A DNA stretch of 64,000 nt from Elusimicrobiaceae bacterium (GTDB lineage Bacteria > Elusimicrobiota > Elusimicrobia > Elusimicrobiales > Elusimicrobiaceae), in the NCBI GenBank assembly GCA_016282685.1, contig JAEELM010000036.1, positions 1 to 64,000 on the forward strand. The letters run 5' to 3'. The notes under the pieces are model-generated. The model saw only the letters and a list, made by a program, of their open reading frames with translations, ran no database searches and was not told where the DNA came from. A program made the translations under genes and the position numbers. Of this stretch, positions 8,024-15,756 are shown one piece after another; position 1 is the stretch's first letter, and each line of letters begins with the position of its first letter.

Positions 8024-9213
8024 TTGTGATTGATGATAAAACAGAATGTTGCGGTTGTGCGGCGTGTGCCAATATTTGCCCGAAGAAATGCATTACCATG
8101 AAAGCGGATGAGGAAGGCTTTTTGTATCCATCTATTGACAGAAACAAGTGTATCAATTGCGGACAATGTGAAAAAACGTGCGCATTTCGATTGGATAAAA
8201 AACATCGAGAAAACGCCAGCGCTCAAGATTCCTTTTCTTATGTAACAGATGGAAAAGGAAAAATTTTTCCTCCCCAGGCATTTGCCATCAAACATAAAAA
8301 TTTATCTGTAAGGATGCTTTCTCGTTCTGGTGGAATTTTTACGGCGCTTAGTGATGAAATTATTAAAAAACAAGGTAGTGTATATGGTTGTGTGTTGAGA
8401 GATGATTTGAAGGGAGCCAATCATATACGAGCTGTTAACAAAAAACAACGCAATGCTATGTGCGGGTCCAAATATATTCAAAGCGAAATTGGATTCACAT
8501 TCATTAATGTAGAAGAAGATTTAAAAAATTTAAAACCAGTTCTATTTTCAGGAACTTCTTGTCAGATTGCAGGACTTAAAAGTTTTCTTCAAGCAGATTA
8601 TCCTGGACAATTATTTTGTGTAGATATTGTGTGTCATGGAGTTCCTAGCCCTTTACTTTGGGAAGAATATTTAAACTGGAGTGAAAGAAAGTATGGCAGT
8701 TCGGTTGAGAGAGTTAATTTTAGGAATAAAGAAGATTTCGGTTGGAGAGAACATGTGGAAACTTTATTCTTCAAAAATGGGAAGAAAGTAAATAGCAAAA
8801 TTTTTACATCTTTATTCTATGGACACTGTTTTTTGCGTCCCTCTTGTTATCATTGCCCTTATAAAGATATTACCCATCCAGGGGATATTACTATTGCGGA
8901 TTATTGGGGAATAGAAAAGTTGAATTCATCATTTGATGATAATAAAGGCGTGAGTTTAGTTTTAGTGAACACCAATCATGGATTACATTTATTAGAGAGA
9001 GTTCGCAATGACGTATACATGATAAAAACAGATATTAAGAATAGTTTGCAACCACCTTTACGCTACCCTTTTTCTTGCCCATCAAACAGACAAACTGTTT
9101 GGAAAGATTTTCATAAATATCATTTTGATTTTGTAGTAAAGAAATATGCGCGTGGGCATCTGCCAATAATTTGTAGAATCAAAAACATTTTAAAATCTTT
9201 TTTAAAAATCTAA
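8020..9213 (+). CDS. FrhB/FdhB-family Fe-S protein (surface glycan cluster type)
   Basis: 397 residues. The N terminus has two 4Fe-4S motifs: C10-x2-C13-x2-C16-x3-C20 and C44-x2-C47-x2-C50-x3-C54. The remainder is the coenzyme F420 hydrogenase/dehydrogenase beta-subunit fold (GTSCQIAGLKSFL near 185, VDIVCHGVPSPLLWEEYL near 205, CPYKDITHPGDITIADYWG near 285). In polysaccharide clusters this family often neighbours pyruvyl transferases and is thought to act as a flavin/Fe-S reductase on sugars; F420 use is not implied. ATG overlaps the flippase stop. It ends the cassette and converges on dnaE. Confidence 0.85.
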   Translation: MIVIDDKTECCGCAACANICPKKCITMKADEEGFLYPSIDRNKCINCGQCEKTCAFRLDKKHRENASAQDSFSYVTDGKGKIFPPQAFAIKHKNLSVRMLSRSGGIFTALSDEIIKKQGSVYGCVLRDDLKGANHIRAVNKKQRNAMCGSKYIQSEIGFTFINVEEDLKNLKPVLFSGTSCQIAGLKSFLQADYPGQLFCVDIVCHGVPSPLLWEEYLNWSERKYGSSVERVNFRNKEDFGWREHVETLFFKNGKKVNSKIFTSLFYGHCFLRPSCYHCPYKDITHPGDITIADYWGIEKLNSSFDDNKGVSLVLVNTNHGLHLLERVRNDVYMIKTDIKNSLQPPLRYPFSCPSNRQTVWKDFHKYHFDFVVKKYARGHLPIICRIKNILKSFLKI

Positions 9214-9262
9214 AAAGTTCTAAATGCCTACAAAGTACTAATATATTTTGTAATTTTTCCGT

Positions 9263-12200
9263 TTATTCAAAGTCCCAGGCGTCGGGCATGGTGTTTTCAA
9301 TATATTCCAGCAGGGCTTTGTGCAATAAAATGCGTTTGTTGGTGCGGATACGGTGTATTTTTTTAGGATCTTCTTTAGATGGTGTTTCAATATATACCGT
9401 TGTGGTTCCTTTGGTCATATCTAAATATGTTTTCAATTTTTCCAGAGCGAATTTAGAGTACCCTGCCGGGATGTGAATGGTAAATTCTTTGGCAACAGCC
9501 GAGATTAAATCTGTTACATCGCTAGCGTCTTGCAAGTTTAATTCGATACGGGCACTTTCGGAATCTAGTTTTACCATACCGGAAAAGTTCAAGATGGCAT
9601 TAGGCGTTAATTTGTGCGCTACGGTTTCATAGGCTTTGGAAAAGCAGTTTACTTGCATTGACCCAGTGCAGTCTTCAATTACCATTTGTGCCCATTCCTT
9701 TTTTTGTTTGTTTTGGCGCTTTTTAAACAAGGTAACGATTCCTAAAATATTCACATGGCCCGATACAGTACCACTGGTTATCGTACTGATAGGCGTACAA
9801 TGAAGTTTTTCTAGGTTTTTTTGGTAGCGCTTCATGGGGTGTCCGCTGAAGAAAAGCCCCAGCACTTCTTTTTCGTTAAATAACAATTCGCGCTGTGTGA
9901 GGGGGTGCGCTTTTACCGGGTCTTTTTTCTTAATGCTCAGCACACTGGAAAAATCATCTCCGAACAAATTCCCTACGGAATTTTCTTTTTCTTTGGCGAC
10001 CAAGTGGGCTTCATCAATGGCCTGATCTAGATTAGCTAAAATGTATGCGCGCGTAACGTGAGGGTCTTGCCCCGGATACAGACTATCTAACGCACCGGCT
10101 TTCGTTAAGCTTTCAATTGTTTTTTTGTTAGCTTGGAATAAATCAATGCGGGCACACAGGTCTTCCAGCGAGGTGTAAGCTCCATTTTTTTCCCGTTCTT
10201 CTACGATAGAAATACAACCTTCCGTTCCGGCGTTTTTAATGGCCTCCAGGGCGTAGCGGATGTATTCTTTGCCATCAATTGTCTCAACGGAAAATTCCGG
10301 TTGGGATTTGTTTACATCAGGCGGTAACATTTCAAAACCCATTTTGCGGGCTTCTTCCAAGTATGTTACGATTTTATTTTCTTTATCTTCTGCCCCAATG
10401 GCGTTGTGTCCAATTTCGTTGGTCAGGGCAGAACACATAAATTCAATAGGGTAATTGGCTTTTAAATAAGCAGTTTGGTACGATACCAATGCGTAAGCAT
10501 ACGAGTGAGATTTGTTAAACCCATAACCGGCAAAAGCTTTCATCTGTTCATAGATGTGTGCAGCGGTTTTCTCTTGGATTTTGTTTTTGGAGCATCCGTC
10601 TACAAATTTTTTGCCGAATTTTTCCATTACGTCTAATTTCTTTTTCCCCATAGCTTTGCGCAAAGTGTCTGCTTCACCAGGGGTAAAACCGCCTAAAAGT
10701 TTGGAAATTTGCATGATTTGTTCCTGGTACACCATGCAGCCGTATGTGTCTTTTAACACTTCTGCCAAAAGGGGAGTTTCATAGGAGATTTTTTCCTGTC
10801 CGTTTTTGCGCCGCACGAACATATCCATCATGCCGGATTCCATTGGTCCCGGCCGGTACAAGGCTACCAAGGCGGACAAATCGCTGAATTGGCTGGGTTG
10901 GATTTTTTTAATCAAATCCCGCATTCCTCCGCTTTCTAATTGAAAAATCCCCAACGTCTTACAAGCGCAGAGCATTTCATAAGTTTTCTTATCATCTAAC
11001 GGGATTTTATTGATATCAAAATCGGGATTGTGGCGCTTGCGGATCATTTTCTCGGCCGTATCAATAACGGTCAACGTACGAAGCCCCAGGAAGTCCATTT
11101 TCAAAAGTCCTAAATTAGAACAAGGTTCCCCTTCGAATTGGGTTGTAATGGCCTCTTTGGCCCCACGTGCCAGCGGAACATATTCCGACACAGGGTCGCG
11201 CGTGATTAGCACCCCGGCAGCGTGAATTCCTGTATGACGTTTGAGTCCTTCCAGCTTGCAGGCCATATCATAGAGTCGTTTGCTGGAAGGGTTTTTATCA
11301 ATTTCGTTTTTCAATTCCTGAATATCCAATGCTTTCTCCAACGTCATTTTGGGATCATTTGGAATCATTTTGGTAATGCGTTTTACTTCGGGAATAGGTA
11401 TTTCCAGCACACGGGCTACGTCGGTAAGGGCCAGCTTGGCTTTTAACGTCCCGAACGTAATAATTTGAGATACACGGTCACTGCCGTATTTGCTGCGCAC
11501 ATAATCAATTACGCGGTCGCGCCCGGTATCGGACATATCGATATCCAAATCCGGCATGCTTACGCGGTCCGGATTTAAAAATCGTTCAAATAGTAACTTG
11601 TTGACAATGGGGTCAACTCGGGTAATATCCAAACTATAGGCCACCAATGATCCTGCACCTGAACCGCGGCCGGGACCTATGGGAATATCATGTGCCCGGG
11701 CCCAGTTGATAAAATCGCTTACAATCAGGAAGTAGCAGTCAAATCCCATGGTAATAATGACATTAAATTCAAATTCCAATTGCTTCCAATAGTTTTCCGG
11801 AACGTTGCCGTTCATTTTCTTTGTAAGCCCTTTTCGGCACAAGTCCTTAAAATATTCGGCCGAATTAGGATATTCTGCCGGGATATCAAATTTGGGGAGG
11901 ATGAAGCCGTGTTTTGGAAATTCCAAATTGCATTTTTCAGCGATTGCCAGTGTATTTTGGCAGGCTTGGGGAGTGTGGGAAAATAAGGCACACATTTCCT
12001 CCGGAGATTTGAAATACAATTCATGTGACATTTGCAACCGGTGTGGATCGTTCAGCGTTTTGCCGGTAGCAATACAAACGTGTACATCGTGGGCCTCCCA
12101 GTCTTCTTTTTTTTCGTAGTGGCAATCATTGGTAGCTACCAAAGGGATTCCTGTACGTTTTGCTACATCTTTAAGTAAGGGAAGCGATTCTATCTCTTCA

Positions 12201-12754
12201 CGGATACCATGGTCCATGAGTTCGATATAATAATTGCCTTTGCCAAAGATATCTTCGTATTGTTTGGCAAAAGCGCACGCTTTTTCAAATCCCCCCGGAG
12301 TACGGACATATTGCGAAAGAAGGCCTTTTAAGCAGCCCGATAAGCAGATAAGGCCGCTGCTATTTTGAGATAAAATATCTGTGTCAATACGCGGATGGTA
12401 ATAAAACCCATCTACCCATGCCATGGAGTTTAGTTTCATGAGGTTAAGATAGCCTTCATGGTTGCGTGCCAGCAGGGTAAGATGGCCGGTGCGAGATTTA
12501 TCCTTTTCAGTGTATTTTCCTTCCGTGATGTAAAATTCACAGCCTACAATCGGTTTAATTCCGGCGGATTGGGCCGATTCATAAAAGTCCAAAGCTCCAT
12601 ACATGTTTCCGTGATCGGTTAACCCCATGGCCGGTATTTTTTGAGCGGCTAAACTTTGTAAAAATTTAGAAGGTTTATGGTTTTCCGAGATGCGCAGCAT
12701 TCCGTCTAGCAACGAATAATCGGAGTGGTTATGCAATTGTACAAATTCAGCCAT
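9263..12754 (-). CDS. dnaE: DNA polymerase III subunit alpha
   Basis: Replicative polymerase, 1163 residues, typical DnaE1 length. The PHP domain (1-270) keeps all nine metal ligands of proofreading DnaE1 proteins: H8, H10, D17, H48, E73, H99, C141, D210 and H212. The palm has GPGRGSGAGSL (360-370) and catalytic PDLDIDMSD (401-409); the fingers, an HhH region and a C-terminal OB fold (about 985-1060) follow. The intact PHP site predicts an intrinsic 3'-5' exonuclease, unlike E. coli DnaE, where it is lost. The spacer to the divergent NUDIX gene is only 32 bp. Confidence 0.97.
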   Translation of the reverse strand: MAEFVQLHNHSDYSLLDGMLRISENHKPSKFLQSLAAQKIPAMGLTDHGNMYGALDFYESAQSAGIKPIVGCEFYITEGKYTEKDKSRTGHLTLLARNHEGYLNLMKLNSMAWVDGFYYHPRIDTDILSQNSSGLICLSGCLKGLLSQYVRTPGGFEKACAFAKQYEDIFGKGNYYIELMDHGIREEIESLPLLKDVAKRTGIPLVATNDCHYEKKEDWEAHDVHVCIATGKTLNDPHRLQMSHELYFKSPEEMCALFSHTPQACQNTLAIAEKCNLEFPKHGFILPKFDIPAEYPNSAEYFKDLCRKGLTKKMNGNVPENYWKQLEFEFNVIITMGFDCYFLIVSDFINWARAHDIPIGPGRGSGAGSLVAYSLDITRVDPIVNKLLFERFLNPDRVSMPDLDIDMSDTGRDRVIDYVRSKYGSDRVSQIITFGTLKAKLALTDVARVLEIPIPEVKRITKMIPNDPKMTLEKALDIQELKNEIDKNPSSKRLYDMACKLEGLKRHTGIHAAGVLITRDPVSEYVPLARGAKEAITTQFEGEPCSNLGLLKMDFLGLRTLTVIDTAEKMIRKRHNPDFDINKIPLDDKKTYEMLCACKTLGIFQLESGGMRDLIKKIQPSQFSDLSALVALYRPGPMESGMMDMFVRRKNGQEKISYETPLLAEVLKDTYGCMVYQEQIMQISKLLGGFTPGEADTLRKAMGKKKLDVMEKFGKKFVDGCSKNKIQEKTAAHIYEQMKAFAGYGFNKSHSYAYALVSYQTAYLKANYPIEFMCSALTNEIGHNAIGAEDKENKIVTYLEEARKMGFEMLPPDVNKSQPEFSVETIDGKEYIRYALEAIKNAGTEGCISIVEEREKNGAYTSLEDLCARIDLFQANKKTIESLTKAGALDSLYPGQDPHVTRAYILANLDQAIDEAHLVAKEKENSVGNLFGDDFSSVLSIKKKDPVKAHPLTQRELLFNEKEVLGLFFSGHPMKRYQKNLEKLHCTPISTITSGTVSGHVNILGIVTLFKKRQNKQKKEWAQMVIEDCTGSMQVNCFSKAYETVAHKLTPNAILNFSGMVKLDSESARIELNLQDASDVTDLISAVAKEFTIHIPAGYSKFALEKLKTYLDMTKGTTTVYIETPSKEDPKKIHRIRTNKRILLHKALLEYIENTMPDAWDFE

Positions 12755-12771
12755 AAGGAGTCCATGTAAAA

Positions 12772-12780
12772 TGATAAGAT
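12772..12780 (+). promoter_or_regulatory. Extended -10 of a candidate leaderless promoter (NUDIX gene)
   Basis: TGATAAGAT ends exactly 6 nt before the ATG at 12787, so the expected start point is the A of the ATG. No Shine-Dalgarno is present. It is one of seven similar arrangements in the window. Confidence 0.5.
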
Positions 12781-12786
12781 ATATCT

Positions 12787-13326
12787 ATGAAACATTATAG
12801 TAAATTAAAAGAAACAAAAATTTCCAGTACAACTCTTTATAAGGGGATCCTCGGCGTTAAATTAGACGAGGTAAAATTATTGAATGGCCATAAAGCCTTT
12901 CGCTTGTATTTTGACCACCTGGGGGCCAGTGGTGTCTTGCCGGTTGACGGGGAATTTGTTTATCTGGTACAGCAGTATCGCTATCCCGTAGGGAAAGTAA
13001 CGCTGGAACTCCCTGCAGGGAAGCGCGAAAAGGAACAAACTTACTTGCAATGTGCCCGTGCGGAACTAAGACAAGAAACGGGACTTGCGGCTAAAAAAAT
13101 AAAAGAAGTAATGATGTTTAATCCCAGCAACGCTTTTTCAAATGAAGAATTGCATTTGTTCGTGGCCACCGGTCTGTCCCGCGGGAAAGATTGCCCGGAT
13201 GAAGATGAGTTTATTAATCTTAAAAAAATAACACTCAAGCAAGCTTACCAAATGGTGGAAAAAGGACAAATTCACGACGCTAAAACAATTATTATGCTAC
13301 AATGGTGGAAGCTGCACCACGGTTGA
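12787..13326 (+). CDS. NUDIX hydrolase, ADP-ribose pyrophosphatase-like, degenerate box
   Basis: 179-residue protein with the layout of ADP-ribose pyrophosphatases: VYLVQQYRYPVGKVTLELPAG (58-78), then the NUDIX box. The box deviates: G78-x5-Q84-x7-A92-E93-L-x-Q96-E97-x-G99-L. The usual E84, R92 and first E of the EE pair (96) are replaced, while E93, E97 and the glycines remain. Activity may be weakened or altered. FNPSNAFSNEELHLFVA matches the substrate loop of the family. The -10 is placed as in a leaderless promoter. Confidence 0.85.
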   Translation: MKHYSKLKETKISSTTLYKGILGVKLDEVKLLNGHKAFRLYFDHLGASGVLPVDGEFVYLVQQYRYPVGKVTLELPAGKREKEQTYLQCARAELRQETGLAAKKIKEVMMFNPSNAFSNEELHLFVATGLSRGKDCPDEDEFINLKKITLKQAYQMVEKGQIHDAKTIIMLQWWKLHHG

Positions 13327-13353
13327 GGGCAGTGGTTAGAAGGAGGAGATTTT

Positions 13354-13869
13354 ATGAATAACAAAGGTTTTACGCTTATCGAATTACTGGTAGTGGTGCT
13401 TATTATCGGGATTTTATCGGGCATTGCGTTACCCCAATATATCAAAGCTGTTAATAAAAGCCGTATCGCCACCTTGTGGCCGGCTGCTAAAACCGTGCAA
13501 AAAGGGGTGGCTGCCTGTTTAGCTGCGGATCCGTACTTTTCGATTACCAACCAAGACGGGGAAGATATTTCCTGTATGGGAGGTTTGTTGACTGATGTGG
13601 AATTAAACATAAAAGGAATTGATACTCCTGCCAACCCCAAGTGGTATGCTAATTCTAAAAAAACAGTCGGTTATGGAGACCCTGAACATTTTATGGTAGG
13701 AATTACGCACAATGGCATGCATTGGTGCGCCGATGCCAACAGCAAGTGTTCTGATCTTGGGTTTATTCATCTGCAGGGAGACGCTTTTAAAGCGAATTAC
13801 TTCAACAATGATTGGGCACCCGTTGATATAGCTATTTTTACAGATACCAATTACGTGCCTGCCGAATAA
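13354..13869 (+). CDS. Type IV pilin-like protein
   Basis: 171 residues with a class III (prepilin) signal, MNNKG|FTLIELLVVVLIIGI. Cleavage is expected after G5, followed by a hydrophobic helix with the conserved E5 of mature pilins. The soluble domain has paired cysteines (C50/C68 and C123/C131 regions). GGAGGAG precedes the ATG. It stands alone, with no prepilin peptidase, ATPase or other pilin beside it. It could be a major or minor pilin or a type II secretion pseudopilin. A terminator follows. Confidence 0.88.
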   Translation: MNNKGFTLIELLVVVLIIGILSGIALPQYIKAVNKSRIATLWPAAKTVQKGVAACLAADPYFSITNQDGEDISCMGGLLTDVELNIKGIDTPANPKWYANSKKTVGYGDPEHFMVGITHNGMHWCADANSKCSDLGFIHLQGDAFKANYFNNDWAPVDIAIFTDTNYVPAE

Positions 13870-13895
13870 GAAAAATGTTATAGGTTTTTATTTCT

Positions 13896-13924
13896 TATCC
13901 TCCCTTTCAAAGGGAGGATTTTTA
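13896..13924 (+). terminator. Intrinsic terminator after pilin gene
   Basis: ATCCTCCCTTT and AAAGGGAGGAT pair around a C-centred loop and are followed by TTTTTATT. The hairpin reaches the stop of the convergent nuclease gene (13922). Confidence 0.8.
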
Positions 13925-14458
13925 TTGATATTGTTTAGATTTAGTGCCGCCCTGGTAGGAGTAGCCTAGATCGGCATTGATGAGCGATTGAGCTAAATCT
14001 TGCCCTGTTGCGTTAGTTACGTTGCACAATAAGCGGAAATACTTATCGCGCCCGCAGTTGCTTAGGGAAATTGGTTTTTTCTTTAGGAAATCTTGTGTGA
14101 AAGCTTTTGCTTTTTTGGCCAATTCTTTTTCGCGCTCGGTTTTGCCTTTGATTTCCGGGGTATCTACCCCGCGTACGCGCACATTTACTTTTTCACAAAA
14201 TACTTGCAAATTGCAATTTAAATTAATTTTGAAAGTATCCCCGTCATAGATAGAAACGACTTCCACGTTTTGTAATTCCTTCGGCGTTTCTATTTGATTA
14301 TTTGCAGTAGGGTGGGAAACTTTTTCGGCCGATTTATTTCTGTTGGTACAAGATTGGGTACACGATACGAGTAACGTTACAATGGCGGCCATTATTAAAC
14401 TGGCGGCGCTACTGGAAGCACGGCGTGAGAAAATTTTTTTAGTATGTTTACGCTTCAT
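13922..14458 (-). CDS. Thermonuclease-family lipoprotein (SNase-like)
   Basis: Start chosen at ATG 14458 (178 aa); the longer reading needs a TTG. The N terminus is basic, then a hydrophobic stretch with lipobox LLVSC, so a lipoprotein anchored in an envelope membrane is predicted. The SNase domain (about 65-165) has YDGDTFKINL, RVRGVDTPEIKG (staphylococcal R35, D40 and E43 equivalents) and DKYFRLLC (R87 equivalent), so catalysis looks intact. It overlaps the lipid kinase stop by 11 nt and is the last gene of a three-gene minus-strand operon. It may degrade extracellular nucleic acid. Confidence 0.9.
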   Translation of the reverse strand: MKRKHTKKIFSRRASSSAASLIMAAIVTLLVSCTQSCTNRNKSAEKVSHPTANNQIETPKELQNVEVVSIYDGDTFKINLNCNLQVFCEKVNVRVRGVDTPEIKGKTEREKELAKKAKAFTQDFLKKKPISLSNCGRDKYFRLLCNVTNATGQDLAQSLINADLGYSYQGGTKSKQYQ

Positions 14459-15320
14459 AATTTGCAATCAGTACGCGCAAGGCCTTGGGTTGAGTAGAAA
14501 TTTCCAGACGGTCTTTTGTTTTGCGCGGTTCCCCGTCAATATGATACAAAATTTCTCCTTCGTAAGAAACAACAGCATGTTTTGTCGTGTACGTGGTTGT
14601 AATGTGAAAGGGTTTGGGCCGGTTGGTAAAGAAATAAGGGGTGGCCAAAGCCAATTTCCATTTGGGTGCGTTTTGTACCACTACCATATCCAAAAGACCA
14701 TCTTGCAAACTGGCTTGAGGCGCAATTTTGAAGTTGTTGCCGTATTGTTTGCCATTGGCAAACACTAACGTAAGGGGAGAAAAAATCGCGTGATGATTGT
14801 CAAAAGTAACGTGCAATTCTTTGGGTTGGTACGAAAAAACAGTTTGAGCACCTATTTTGAAATAAGGGAGCATACCGCGTTTGCCGTAATCTTTAAATTT
14901 CCACGCGATATCAGCCTCAATACCTACCCCGGCCAAATTCAAGAAAAGTTCTCCGTTGGCACGTCCCACATCACATAACAGCGGGCGGGCGTATTTGAGT
15001 GCTTTGAGCGTTCTGTCCAACGAACGCATAGGGCCAATCTCACGCGCGAAACCGTTGCCGGATCCTTTGGGAACAACCCCCAATGCAGTTTGGCTGCCCA
15101 CCAGCCCGCGGGCCGTTTCATTTAGGGTGCCGTCTCCACCGATAGCTATGACAGCTTCTGCGCCCTGGGCCACTGCCTCCTGTGCCAACTGTGTGGCATG
15201 CCCCGGGGCTTGGGTCAGGCATATTTGTGCTTGTTCAAAATGAGCCCTAATCCGGCGGACAAAAAAATCGGTATCATTTTTTTTGCCGCTGATAGGGTTT
15301 AAAATGAAACGAATGGTCAT
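14448..15320 (-). CDS. Diacylglycerol/lipid kinase family protein
   Basis: 290-residue DAGK-catalytic-domain protein (YegS/BmrU/DgkB type). It starts MTIRFILNPISGKK (nucleotide-binding loop), has the signature GGDGTLNE (about 80-87) and GSGNGFARE (about 105-113), and a C-terminal beta-sandwich ending in the typical HIDGEP segment. It is predicted to phosphorylate diacylglycerol or another lipid at the inner membrane. Its ATG overlaps the upstream membrane-protein stop (ATGA), and its end overlaps the nuclease lipoprotein start. The natural lipid cannot be told from sequence. Confidence 0.88.
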   Translation of the reverse strand: MTIRFILNPISGKKNDTDFFVRRIRAHFEQAQICLTQAPGHATQLAQEAVAQGAEAVIAIGGDGTLNETARGLVGSQTALGVVPKGSGNGFAREIGPMRSLDRTLKALKYARPLLCDVGRANGELFLNLAGVGIEADIAWKFKDYGKRGMLPYFKIGAQTVFSYQPKELHVTFDNHHAIFSPLTLVFANGKQYGNNFKIAPQASLQDGLLDMVVVQNAPKWKLALATPYFFTNRPKPFHITTTYTTKHAVVSYEGEILYHIDGEPRKTKDRLEISTQPKALRVLIANYEA

Positions 15321-15670
15321 AATTTTTTAACAGTTTGTTTTTGTGTAGCTTGTTCTAAAGTCAGTTTCAAAAGAGCGTCGTGAATGCGCTCCGCTTTGAG
15401 TAATTGTGTGCCGATTTTTGCCAATTGGCCCCCGGCAGATATCATACACATCATAAAAAGGGCGAACAGCCCCAAGTTAATAAGGGGAGAGATGTTTTTT
15501 AAGGGCAATTGTAAAGGACCGTATTGGGTTTGAATGACCCAATCGGGCATTTGCACCAGTTGGACGACCGGGGCCGCCCCGATAAATACTTTGGAAAGGC
15601 TTACCGCTGCAAAGAAAATAAATAAAATACCTATGGCAATAAGTAAATATCCTGTAATTTTATGATACAT
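15317..15670 (-). CDS. Small membrane protein, unknown
   Basis: Start set at ATG 15670 (117 aa), because an extended -10 sits 7 nt upstream; a longer frame would include that promoter. Two hydrophobic helices (about 7-30 and 60-85) flank a periplasmic-length loop (VQLVQMPDWVIQTQYGP), and a basic cytoplasmic tail follows. I do not recognise the family. Its stop overlaps the lipid kinase start (ATGA), so it is translationally coupled to a lipid-modifying enzyme. Confidence 0.75.
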   Translation of the reverse strand: MYHKITGYLLIAIGILFIFFAAVSLSKVFIGAAPVVQLVQMPDWVIQTQYGPLQLPLKNISPLINLGLFALFMMCMISAGGQLAKIGTQLLKAERIHDALLKLTLEQATQKQTVKKL

Positions 15671-15676
15671 ACTTTT

Positions 15677-15685
15677 ATTATAACA
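15677..15685 (-). promoter_or_regulatory. Extended -10 of a candidate leaderless promoter (15670 operon)
   Basis: The minus strand reads TGTTATAAT, then 6 nt, then the ATG at 15670. No Shine-Dalgarno lies between. The -10 match is perfect. Confidence 0.55.
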
Positions 15686-15756
15686 TTTCCCAACGTATTG
15701 GCTCGGTCTGTTTTTATTTTGATATACTTTATATATACCCACAATTTGAGTAAAGT

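Noticed and set aside
14459-14467. TTG start giving three extra residues on the nuclease lipoprotein
   Set aside because: ATG at 14458 already overlaps the kinase end and gives a normal lipoprotein signal.
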